Below, in pieces: positions 1 to 9,796 of a stretch of DNA of 64,000 bases. The stretch's first letter is position 1. Each line of letters begins with the position of its first letter. A program made the position numbers and the translations under genes. Below the pieces are notes generated by a model. The model saw only the letters and a list, made by a program, of their open reading frames with translations. It did no database searches and was not told the origin of the DNA. Where the stretch lies: contig SIJG01000059.1 in assembly GCA_023374025.1 (NCBI GenBank), forward strand, positions 925,248 to 989,247, given 5' to 3'. Origin of the DNA: Heterodera schachtii. Its lineage: Eukaryota; Nematoda; Chromadorea; Rhabditida; Heteroderidae.

Positions 1-3000
1 GTTTAGCAATCAATCCATTTTTAGGGATTTTGCCTTCAAATAAACATTTAATTATAATAGTTTATTTTTCTTATAATTTATTTAATTTTTAATTTTAATT
101 GCTATTTATTTTATTAATTTTTTTGTTTTGCTATTATTATTAACAGAATTTAATTAACTTTTTAAAAGAAATAACTCGTTTTTCCATTTATTTTTTCAAA
201 GACAGAAATTTCAAATTATTTTTTCTGATACTTGAATTTATATACTTTCTTCGAAAATATTATATCATTTATTTTTGTTTGTTTTTTCATTGCTTAAACA
301 CTATTATTATGTTTTACACACCATTTTATTTGCAGCATCATTCATTATAAATTGCTTTTATTTTCCCGCATTTTCTTGATATTATAAAGCTAATAACCTA
401 ATTTTATTTTTTATTTTAGTCCTTTCTTTTGCTATTATAATTTTTTTTAAATTTTGATTTGGGTGTAATTTTTGTCAATATTTATTGTTACAAGCAAATT
501 ATTTGGTGTTTCAGAAAAAATATTAAATTTTTATATTTTAATTGAATTATGATACTTTTAATTAAAATATTTTTATCTACATCTTGTTGTTCACATTTTT
601 TTATCCTCAGTTTAGCGTTATTTTTTCAGTGAAATTTTACATGAATGTGAAGTGAAATTCTTATCTTTTGTAAATAAAATTATTAATCGCAACTTTGCAA
701 TATATATTTTAAAGAGATTTAATTATAATAACATATATTATCAAGAATTAACTTATTTGTTTTTTTTAATTTTTTTTTTTTTGCTCTATTATTTGGAAAG
801 TTTTATATTATTATTATTATTATCTATTAAGTTTAACTGACTCTAAAGTAAGTTTTGATTAGAAATGAAATTATATATTTATTATATATTCGTGGCAATT
901 TGGTCCTTTTATTGATTATTTATCTTCGTAGTGTAGCTATATAATACAGTTTCTCCAAGTCATAATGTAAGTAAGGTTTTAGCATTCTTTTTAAATTGTA
1001 ATTTTATTGCAAGAATAATGTTCAATACGTAAAAATTTTTAAATTAAAATTTATATTTGTTCATAGTTCCGACAATAAATTATTAAAATATAATTTACTC
1101 GTGCTGAGCGAATCTGACTGCGGCAAACTATGAATTTTGGATAAAAATGTAATAATAACATTTTTTGATTTTTCAAATTCATATTAGATTTTCTCTATAT
1201 TTAATTATTACCATGTTAAATAGATTTATGAAAAAATTTTTAAATTTTGATTTTACAATTGTTGGTTTTTTAAATTTATTTTATTTCTTTAGATAATTTT
1301 TTATACCTTAATTTTGATACTAAAAAATGCATTAATTTGCGTATTTTATTATTTTTGACATCCAATCACAAACTATTTATTTTTTTATTGCCTAACTAAT
1401 ATACTTTTATTTTTATTTTATATTAAAAAATAATTTATTTTTATTTTTTAGATTTTTTATTAGATATAAATTTAAAAAATTTATATGACAATGTAATTAT
1501 CGGTTTTTCAATTCAAAATTATCTTCAGATTCTCTTGGTTTTTCAAATTTTATAATTTTTCTCAATTATTGTTACTTTATTTTTTATTTTTTCGTGTAAA
1601 AGCTATAGATTATGTAAATAGATAAGAGTTTTGATTATCCATTAATTTTTTGTAATTTTTTTGGGTCCATTCATATGTTGTGAATGTTTTATTCATTGTA
1701 TATTTTAGCCAGCACTGTATTCTTAATTTTTATAGAAGATTCATTTGTATTTGTTAATTTTGGATGCATAATTTATCTTCTTTTTTTTTGCATTTGCCCC
1801 CAGCAGATGTACGTAACGGTAGGCTTTTCGTTTCGTTCAAAAAAAACCGACAAATTTATTGAAATTTATTTGCTTTACATTTTTACACAAATTTAGACTG
1901 ATGATTAGATACGAGTAGTGGTGAGTAGTGGTTTGAAGACTACTTTAATTATAAACAATTCATAAAAATTTGAGATTTAATTGTTCCCAAACAGACTAAA
2001 TTATTTTTTACATCTTATCTTAATTTTTCAAATATTAACGTACCTTTTTTATATTTTTATTTTCTTGTAAACAATTTTTATTTATGAAAGCTATCTTCTT
2101 ACATTCAAAAACCTTCTATTGATAGATAAATTATTTTCTTATTTATCTGTTTTTTTAATAACAAAACTATTGTTTTTCATTCCCGCTTAATCGGTTTCCC
2201 TTATTTATCATCACATGCGCAATTTTAATTATAAAAATATATTAAAAATTATAAGACTTCAACTATTCTTTTTCCATTGCATTTATTATAATTTGATATG
2301 GCATTTAAGCATTCTTTAGTTCAACTAATTATTTTACACGCTTAAATTTGTTTAGTTTACTTTTGAAAAATAAATTTCAATAAATACATCAAGTGTAATA
2401 AATTATAAGTTTTTTCAACTTTTAAATGAAATTTTTCAATAAATTTGTTATTTAGAATATTTTTATGCCTTTATTGTGAGAAAAATTTACGTCCAAAAGT
2501 TTATCCAGGCTTGTTCTCCAAAATTCTATTATTTTCTGACTTGTCGGTCTTGGTGCGCTATTTTATATTATTTCTAATTTTTCATATCACATTTTCAGGC
2601 TACGTTTTATTTTTATTGATTTATTATAAAAAATTTAATGTTTATTTGATAAGTATATATTAAATCAATAAATAATTATATTATTATTTAATTTATAAAC
2701 GGAAAAATGAAAATACTTTATCCTCAGTTATATTTTGTAATTAAGATTTGTTTTTTGATCATTTAATTGATATTAATTTTCTTTTTTACATATATAATGT
2801 TTTAAATTACCTAATTTATTTTTCTTCATTTAACTGGATACTCTTTTTTGCCACATCGTCTAAAAAATAATTTCTTTATTTTAGTTTTAATCTTTTTTAT
2901 TTTATTTTTTATTTTTAAATATAAAAATTAATTTAAAATTTATTCTAATACAGTTAAGTAGTTTATTTTTTATTTAAATCCAGTTTTCATTTAAAAATTA

Positions 3001-3200
3001 TATTTAAATTTTTTCAGAGAAATGCTGTAAGCATTGCTTTTCATTTTTATTTTCGTTTTTTCTTCATTTCCCGCGACTTATGTCCAGCGTCCTTCTCAAA
3101 GCGTACATTTGCCTGCTTCTTTTTTTCTCTAACCTCATTTTTATTTCTTGGATTAAATGATAAATTAAATTTTAGTCATTCATTTAGATTTCTTCTTATT
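1..3200. other. AT-rich segment without recognisable gene
   Basis: Very AT-rich sequence with long T- and A-runs. Open frames are short, hydrophobic by composition and mostly lack ATG. I see no domain, RNA gene or inverted-repeat element. The segment ends where an LTR begins at 3201. Confidence 0.6.
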
Positions 3201-4050
3201 TGATGGGAGGAACTGGTCGATCCAATCAATTAATTTAATATTTTATTTGGGACGGGACGACAAAGACAGAAAGTGGAAAATTTGGTGGATTTCTGATCAC
3301 AATTTTGATTAATATCCGTGATGCTTCGAATGCCGAGTTGTGATGTGTTCAGAGCGAGTTGTTGTCCGGCTTGTTGAGTGAAGAGAACTGATGGGCTAGT
3401 AGAGTGAATTGTTGAAGCATGCCCAAGCTGAAAACCCTTCCCCTTTTTATACCAAAAATTTTGGTTATTTAATAGCATTCAAAATTTCCACATTATCATT
3501 TTATGGTTTTTTCATTTCTAAATTATTTTTTATCGTTTCATTTTTTCTTCCCTTTTATTTAAGAAAAGAAAACTTTTCATAAACAATTTTAATTGCTTTT
3601 ACGTTTGAACGTTTTATTGTGGAATAAATTTATTTATTATTTGAGGCGTTTTATTAGATTAATTTAGTTTTTATTGCGAGAAGCATTTGCTTCGTTTTTA
3701 TGAATTCATTTTATTTTATTTATTTATTTTAATTTGTCCCCGCTCATTCCATTCAGATAATTTGATTTCATTTTTACTTTTTCCTTATTCCATTTTAATG
3801 TTATTTATTTATTATATTTAAATAAATATTGTTTTATAAATAATTATGTTTATCAATTTAATATTAAAAATATTATTATTAATTTTATATTAAATTCCAT
3901 AATTTATAAATAATCGATTTATTATTTTTAAATACATTGTTTGATATTTATTTTATTTTAGATTTATTTTTATTTATTATTTGTTATATATGATTTTAAA
4001 ATAAATTATTAGTTTCTTTTTTGAACGCGCTTTTACTCGCTGTCGCGACA
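3201..4050 (-). repeat. LTR A (3' LTR of the gag-only element)
   Basis: 850 bp, reading TGTCGCGACA...CCCATCA on the minus strand. It is preceded, on the element-internal side, by a purine tract GGGGGGAA at 4051-4058. Most of it matches LTR B, but its first roughly 80 nt differ from B. A TATA-like word reads on the minus strand at 3442-3453. In the variants that distinguish A from C it matches B in the left half only. Confidence 0.75.
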
Positions 4051-5517
4051 TTCCCCCCTGAAGAAAACTTCTTTAGGGTTTGACGTAGCTTTTAAGCATA
4101 AAGATGTGTGATGAAGACCATTACAATTTAAACAATAGTATTCTGAATCGCAATTTTTTGCAATATGTCCTTTCTTAAAACAGTTTATACATAACTTTAA
4201 TTGGTGGACTCGAGCAATTCGAGATTTGACATGCGGAAAAATCAGGCATCTCTCAGTATGATGATCTTCTCCGTCACATAGTAAACAATTTGTTGATATA
4301 TTTTCGCTTTCATCAAAATGATTTGATGTATCTGATTCGTAGTTACAATCCCCGTAATCTTCATCGTTTTTATTTATTTGATCATAATAATTTTCTTCCT
4401 CTACCCATTGATCAGAGATTAATTCTTGGCTTTTTAATTCTTCACGAATTTGAGTGTATCTATTGAAATATTCCATTAATTCATCAGTTGAAAAATTTAC
4501 AAATTCTTCTCTAAGTTTTATTCTTATTTTGTTTGGAAGTTTATTTTCAATTGCTAATTTTATCTGTGTGTGATTAATATCTTCACCATAAGACTTAAGC
4601 TGTAAAATTATTCGATTAGTATGAAGGATGAATTCTCTGAGTTCAAACGTTGTGTCTGATATTTTATTCAAATGCATTAATTCACGATGTAAATTCTCAC
4701 GTATTACTGTATCTTTACTGTATCTTGCTTTTAATAATTTTATTACGATAAGGTAATTGCTATTTGTAAGAGGGTATGGATTGATCATTTCATATGGTTC
4801 TTTATGCAGTAAGCCTTTAAGGTATTTAAACTTTTGTATATTGGTCATATTTGGGTCATTGTGAACGGAACTGGAAAAATCGTCCCAAAATGAAAACCAC
4901 TGGGAAAATAGTCCATTAAAATGTGTAAGTTTTTGTGGCGGGAGTTTTATGTTTATTCGGTCATATTCTAAGTGACTCGATAATTTTCTCGGAGTGCTGT
5001 GGGTAAATATAGTACTTTGACTTTCATTTTCATTATCTGTTAGCTCACTTTCATTTTCTTCGTCTGAGTCTATGCTTTGGGTATATCTTTCATTTATTAT
5101 CTTAATAGCTTTTTTCGCTTTCAAGTTCGTTTCTCTTAGATTGTCCAATATATCATTAGCATCAATTAATGTTTGCTCATAATCATGTTGGTCAATAAAA
5201 TCTCTTCGAATTTTTTCTTCAATTCTTTTGTGTTTGGCATCCAGTTGTTTTATAAATGTTTTCCATTTTTTGTGATTTTTTCTCAATTTTTCTATCTTTG
5301 GTTCAATTCTCTTAATGAGTTTTAGTGTGAGAGAAAAATCCTTTTTATATTGTCCTAAATTCTTCTGTTCATATTCTATTTTGTTAACAAAATTGTTTTC
5401 CTCAGTTTCTTCGATTGATTTGCGTAAATCAATGTTTAATTTTGAAATTTCTAAACGGATTTGTTCCGACATTTTTTTGTGTTTGGGTTTTTTAATTACT
5501 TTTCCGTTATGATTCAC
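4033..5517 (-). CDS. gag: BEL/Pao Gag polyprotein of the gag-only element
   Basis: 494 residues from ATG at 5517; a second ATG 45 nt downstream is a possible alternative start. The N-terminal third is Lys/Glu-rich and probably coiled coil. A DUF1759-type BEL Gag region runs from about residue 190 (LTHFNGLFSQWFSFWDDF) to about 370. Three Cys/His knuckles follow from about residue 410, including CINCFKKGHIAKNC, which would bind RNA during particle assembly. It resembles the Gag of the neighbouring element throughout but is clearly diverged. There is no protease or pol behind it: the last five codons and the stop lie inside LTR A. That suggests an internal deletion from late gag to the polypurine tract, leaving a derivative that would depend on pol from elsewhere. 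The frame is intact. Confidence 0.85.
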   Translation of the reverse strand: MNHNGKVIKKPKHKKMSEQIRLEISKLNIDLRKSIEETEENNFVNKIEYEQKNLGQYKKDFSLTLKLIKRIEPKIEKLRKNHKKWKTFIKQLDAKHKRIEEKIRRDFIDQHDYEQTLIDANDILDNLRETNLKAKKAIKIINERYTQSIDSDEENESELTDNENESQSTIFTHSTPRKLSSHLEYDRINIKLPPQKLTHFNGLFSQWFSFWDDFSSSVHNDPNMTNIQKFKYLKGLLHKEPYEMINPYPLTNSNYLIVIKLLKARYSKDTVIRENLHRELMHLNKISDTTFELREFILHTNRIILQLKSYGEDINHTQIKLAIENKLPNKIRIKLREEFVNFSTDELMEYFNRYTQIREELKSQELISDQWVEEENYYDQINKNDEDYGDCNYESDTSNHFDESENISTNCLLCDGEDHHTERCLIFPHVKSRIARVHQLKLCINCFKKGHIAKNCDSEYYCLNCNGLHHTSLCLKATSNPKEVFFRGECRDSE

Positions 5518-5642
5518 TTTATTTGGATTATAAGTTTTATTGACTTTTCAAATGTCGCGTTTGTTAGTTCTTGTTTTGTGTGTTTGCCTTTGTGTGTGTT
5601 TTTTTTGTGTGTGTGTTTTTAATTGTGTGTGTGTTTTTTTGT

Positions 5643-6020
5643 TTTGGCAGTTGTCGTCTCAGCGACCAAAGGCAGTAGTCGTCTTAGCGACTGAAGTTGT
5701 GTCGTCTCAGCGACCGAAGGGAGTTGTCTCAGCAACCGGACTTGTTGTCGTCTCAGCGACCGAAGTTGTTGTCGTCTCAGCGACCGAAGTTGGGTCGTCT
5801 CAGCGACCGAAGTTGTTGTCGTCTCAGCGACCGAAGGAGTTGTCGTCTCAGCGACCGAAGTTGTTGTCGTCTCAGCGACCGAAGGGGGTTGTCTCAGCAA
5901 CCGGAGTTATTGTCGTCTCAGCAACCGGAGTTATTGTCGTCTCAGCGACCGAAGTTGTGTCGTCTCAGCGACCGAAGGGGGTTGTCTCAGCAACCGGAGT
6001 TATTGTCGTCTCAGCGACCC
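5643..6020 (-). repeat. 16-unit tandem array in the retroelement leader
   Basis: About 16 units of 20-24 bp built on GTCGTCTCAGCGACCGAA, with a shorter variant TTGTCTCAGCAACCGGA recurring at intervals. Each unit contains GTCG...CGAC, able to form a small stem. The array lies between the primer-binding site (6031-6050) and gag (5517), in the untranslated leader. A (GT)-rich stretch at 5577-5640 adjoins it. Open frames on both strands here follow from the repeat period and are not proposed as genes. Confidence 0.85.
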
Positions 6021-6030
6021 AACCGGGAAG

Positions 6031-6050
6031 GTTCCCGGGTCGTGGCACCA
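6031..6050 (-). promoter_or_regulatory. Primer-binding site of the gag-only element
   Basis: On the minus strand TGGTGCCACGACCCGGGA begins 4 nt after the CA end of LTR B. TGG at the start matches the complement of a tRNA CCA end, as expected for minus-strand DNA priming. The identical 20 nt follows LTR C. I could not identify the tRNA with confidence. Confidence 0.8.
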
Positions 6051-6054
6051 AAAT

Positions 6055-6862
6055 TGATGGGAGGAACTGGTCGATCCAATCAATTAATTTAATATTTTAT
6101 TTGGGACGGGACGACAAAGACAGAAAGTGGAAAATTTGGTGGATTTCTGATCACAATTTTGATCAATATCCGTGATGCTTCGAATGCCCGAGTTGTGATG
6201 TGTTCAGAGCGAGTTGTTGTCCGGCTTGTTGAGTGAAGAGAACTGATGGGCTAGTAGAGTGAATTGTTGAAGCATGCCCAAGCTGAAAACCCTTCCCCTT
6301 TTTATACCAAAAATTTTGGTTATTTAATAGCATTCAAAATTTCCACATTATCATTTTATGGTTTTTTCATTTCTAAATTATTTTTTATCGTTTCATTTTT
6401 TCTTCCCTTTTATTTAAGAAAAGAAAACTTTTCATAAACAATTTTAATTGCTTTTACGTTTGAACGTTTTATTGTGGAATAAATTTATTTATTATTTGAG
6501 GCGTTTTATTAGATTAATTAATTTTTATTGCGAGAAGCATTTGCTTCGTTTTTATGAATTCATTTTATTTTATTTATTTATTTTAATTTGTCCCCGCTCA
6601 TACCATTCAGATAATTTGATTTCATTTTTACTTTTTCTTTATTCCATTTTAATGTTATTATTTATTATATTTAAATAAATATTGTTTTACAAATAATTAT
6701 ATTTATCAATTTATTATTAAAAATATTATTATTAATTTCATATTAAATTTCATAATTTATAAATAATCGATTTATTATTTTTTAAATACATTGTTTGATA
6801 TTTATTTTATTTTAGATTTATTTTTATTTATTATTTTATATTTTTTCGGGTGTGATCCGACA
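6055..6862 (-). repeat. LTR B, mosaic LTR shared by both BEL elements
   Basis: 808 bp, TGTCGGATCA...CCCATCA on the minus strand. In the left part (6055 to about 6500) it follows LTR A, including the whole R-U5 side. In the right part (about 6590-6862) it follows LTR C at each distinguishing site, for example ACAAATAATTATATTT rather than A's ATAAATAATTATGTTT. The switch lies in a window of about 100 bp. The env stop codon of the right element is inside its upstream end. Confidence 0.85.
6297..6308 (-). promoter_or_regulatory. TATA box of BEL LTR promoter
   Basis: GGTATAAAAAGG on the minus strand, in the same context in LTR A (3442-3453) and LTR C (19032-19043). Transcription would start a few tens of bp downstream, near the AGCTTGGGCATGC stretch. 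That is also about where LTR C stops resembling A and B. Confidence 0.6.
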
Positions 6863-9690
6863 CTCCCAACAGAGGAAGATTTTGATTTTGGTTTAACTTT
6901 TCGTCGGAAGATTATTTTTATAAATGTAGGCCATATTATTGGAAACAGGAAGAATGCAAAAATAAAAATGACTATTAATGGTAGGATGAACCAGATAATC
7001 CATAAATTAGACTTTAAAAAGTCTATAATATTGGAAGTGAAATTTTTAAGATTATTAATTAGTTTTGAAGCGAAATTTTTAATATTGTTGATTAATTCAT
7101 CAGAAGAAAGACTAGTTTCAGGAGTTTGATTAGTATTATTTAGATTTATTTTTTGTTCTTCTTGTTGTTGTATGTAAAGTAGCTTTCCTTTTATTTCTAC
7201 TTCACTATTACCTCCTGGGCATATTACTGAACATTTTTCATTAATTTCTTCCATATTATATGTTAATTGGATAGTCTGTTGTTTGTCTTCAGTGTCACAA
7301 TTTATTTCAACCTTTTGATTTGAACATTCTAATTGTGCTAATGCAGATCCAAATTCAGTTTTACATTTAAATTTCCAATCTGCACCTTTACATGCATAAC
7401 ATCCACTTAACGATATAGACTCAACAGTGCATTTCGTTTTATCATAAAATGGAGTGGTCTTAAAACCTTTTAAAGTAATTTGCAATTGTAAAGCCGTTGT
7501 CTGTTTTAATTTAGCCTTTATCTGATTATTCTCAAAAAACAAATGACTTCCTTTAAAATCAATTGGTAATTTCTCGTTTTGTCGTTCGAACATTTCGGGT
7601 AAAGGATCTTTTGTACATTCGCAATTTACTTGTGTGTCTCCGCCATTACATTTACACGCTTCGGGTGGAAATTTACAGCTAAATGTTTTAGCGGAATTTT
7701 CATCAGGACATCGAATGCTATTTCTTAGTAAGTCTTCATTGTTAACAATAATAGCATCATTATTAACTTTATTGATTATAAATTTCGAACCAAAGATTGG
7801 TGTAGGTGGAATAGTCATAGTAGTAAGAGTCATTTCTATATTGTCTTTTTTATTTAGTATTCCTGGTTTTAATAATGTTGAATCTGCAGTTGATCCGTCA
7901 TCAGATTCTATTTCATATTTGAAGTTCAGTTCTATTGGCCATTGATTGCATTTGGTTACTTCAAAATAATCATTACCATTTTCTTCCATATAGGTTCTAT
8001 AAAATAAACATCCATCAGTCGCAATAAAGCATTGGCAATGCCAACCACCGCATGAGGGCACGCAATATGAATATCCTGGTTTTTTGTTTGCTTTGTCAGA
8101 AATTTCAGGATTCGCTGAATCACTTTTTATCTTTTCACAAGTTGAACCTTGACATTGTCCCATGGTTGGACATCGTTTAACCGATTCTGATAGTATTTCA
8201 TAATTACGCATAAAATATTCTGACTCCCTTTCACAGGTTAAAATTAATTCTTCAGTTGAAAATTTAATTGTTTTAAAAGTAGTATTTCGTATTTTATCTT
8301 CAAGTTTAAGACAAGTTTTGTGTTCAGGTTTTATCGATATTAAAATGGTTTGATCAAAAGTACATTCTATTTTTCCATTTTCATCTCGAGGGCAATTGGT
8401 TGAATTAGCAATTAAATTAGTAATTTCGTCACAGCTTTTTGTCAGGTGGATAAAATTTAGAATCATTAGTAACAAAACAGCAGTTCTTGATTTCAGAGTA
8501 TAACTACGGGTTTTTGACTTTGTTTTTGTTTTTATCTTTTTCTTATTACAGCAAAACACGAATTTATAAATCCATTTTAAAATTGAGTAAATGAATTTAA
8601 TTATTTGCATTGAAATTGACAGAATATAGATGGTAAATAATACTACCGATATTATTATAATAAAGTGAAAATGTTGTATACATTGTGGGGCTCGTAAATA
8701 TTCTATACACATTTTACATTTTATCATTTCACAGATAGGAGAGGCATTACAATTTGACTTACTTGTTTCTGTTATTATATTATTCTTGATTAATTTAATC
8801 TCAATGTCATAATTGTTTTTGATAATTTCCTGCGGAAAAACAATTGTTTCTTTTGAATTTGGTTTGTTTATTGTTATACAATAACCTTGGCTACAAACCC
8901 CTATAATATCAACGGGATTAATTATGTTTAGTGTTATTCCACCAGTAATGCATTCAATTAAAAAATTAGTAGCTCGTTTAGTTCTAAATAACGTATCTAC
9001 AATTTCATTTTGTTTTCTCTTCTTAATTTTCGAATAAGAATTTGAAATATTATGTGAATTATTTGAATTAAAAAATAAAGAATCCATCAATCCTTTTTGT
9101 TTGTTTTTTGCTTTTTGATGGCTTTCTGTATAATTCGATTTGAAAAACAAAGAATCCAATGATTCTTTTTGTTTATGCTTTTTTCTTTTTTGATTGTCTT
9201 CCGTGTAATATTCTGTTTCAATTATACCCCATTCTTTTATTGGAATTTCAGTTTTACCTAAGATAAGAAAAATTCTTTCTCTTTGATCATGATAGCAAAA
9301 TTTAGTCCCTTTTTTATCACAATGAAATAGTTCACAATAACCTGGAGATCCAATCGTTAGATTGCCCTCCCCTAGGCAAAGGTAATCGTATTTTGATTCA
9401 ATTTGTGCATAACGAATATGTACATTTTTTACAAAATATATGCTATTGTCATATAGACGAATGGCATGGAATTTTCCTTTGGTTTTGTTTATACACCTAG
9501 GATTTTGTTTGAATGCGCATATACTGGGTCCTGCTTGTCTAATAAGTCTCTTTACTTTTTTATTGTTATATTTTTTAATTGATTGATATGGTACAAATGA
9601 ACATTGTTGTGCCCATTTTGAACATTCACATTTAGGTCCACAGTACGGTGTATGATCATAGACTAAATGTCTATTTAAACATGATAACAT
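6802..9690 (-). CDS. env: Env glycoprotein precursor, phlebovirus Gn/Gc-like
   Basis: 962 residues from the first ATG. The frame stays open upstream to 9825, directly behind an acceptor-like TTTTTAG, so Env may come from a spliced mRNA and be about 45 residues longer. Features seen: a Cys-rich N-terminal ectodomain; a strong hydrophobic segment at about 343-377; a second hydrophobic stretch at about 403-418 before CDEITN, like an internal signal peptide between two glycoproteins; a Cys-rich second ectodomain with CGGWHCQCF (about 544) then CLFYRTY, typical of phlebovirus G2-type fusion proteins; and a membrane anchor at about 892-921 with a short basic tail. Family knowledge: such Envs occur in nematode BEL elements and suggest an endogenous-retrovirus lifestyle. 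The last 19 codons and the stop lie within LTR B. No internal stop is seen. Confidence 0.85.
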   Translation of the reverse strand: MLSCLNRHLVYDHTPYCGPKCECSKWAQQCSFVPYQSIKKYNNKKVKRLIRQAGPSICAFKQNPRCINKTKGKFHAIRLYDNSIYFVKNVHIRYAQIESKYDYLCLGEGNLTIGSPGYCELFHCDKKGTKFCYHDQRERIFLILGKTEIPIKEWGIIETEYYTEDNQKRKKHKQKESLDSLFFKSNYTESHQKAKNKQKGLMDSLFFNSNNSHNISNSYSKIKKRKQNEIVDTLFRTKRATNFLIECITGGITLNIINPVDIIGVCSQGYCITINKPNSKETIVFPQEIIKNNYDIEIKLIKNNIITETSKSNCNASPICEMIKCKMCIEYLRAPQCIQHFHFIIIISVVLFTIYILSISMQIIKFIYSILKWIYKFVFCCNKKKIKTKTKSKTRSYTLKSRTAVLLLMILNFIHLTKSCDEITNLIANSTNCPRDENGKIECTFDQTILISIKPEHKTCLKLEDKIRNTTFKTIKFSTEELILTCERESEYFMRNYEILSESVKRCPTMGQCQGSTCEKIKSDSANPEISDKANKKPGYSYCVPSCGGWHCQCFIATDGCLFYRTYMEENGNDYFEVTKCNQWPIELNFKYEIESDDGSTADSTLLKPGILNKKDNIEMTLTTMTIPPTPIFGSKFIINKVNNDAIIVNNEDLLRNSIRCPDENSAKTFSCKFPPEACKCNGGDTQVNCECTKDPLPEMFERQNEKLPIDFKGSHLFFENNQIKAKLKQTTALQLQITLKGFKTTPFYDKTKCTVESISLSGCYACKGADWKFKCKTEFGSALAQLECSNQKVEINCDTEDKQQTIQLTYNMEEINEKCSVICPGGNSEVEIKGKLLYIQQQEEQKINLNNTNQTPETSLSSDELINNIKNFASKLINNLKNFTSNIIDFLKSNLWIIWFILPLIVIFIFAFFLFPIIWPTFIKIIFRRKVKPKSKSSSVGSVGSHPKKYKIINKNKSKIK

Positions 9691-9796
9691 GTCAGAACAA
9701 AATTCGTTATTTTGTAAATTTTTACGAACAATGATTCCTTCTTCAACACAAAAACTGGTTAAAATTGTTGTATAGTTTTTAAGATCTTTAGGACAA

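Noticed and set aside
3230..3478. 82-codon minus-strand ORF in LTR A
   Set aside because: Lies in LTR R-U5 sequence, lacks any domain and is not maintained in LTR C.
5643..6020. CRISPR-like look of regular short repeats
   Set aside because: Units are back-to-back without unique spacers, in a eukaryotic LTR element leader.
5540..6175. Long open frames on both strands across the GTCGTCTCAGCGACC array
   Set aside because: They follow from the repeat period and composition, have no domain and lie in a retroelement leader.
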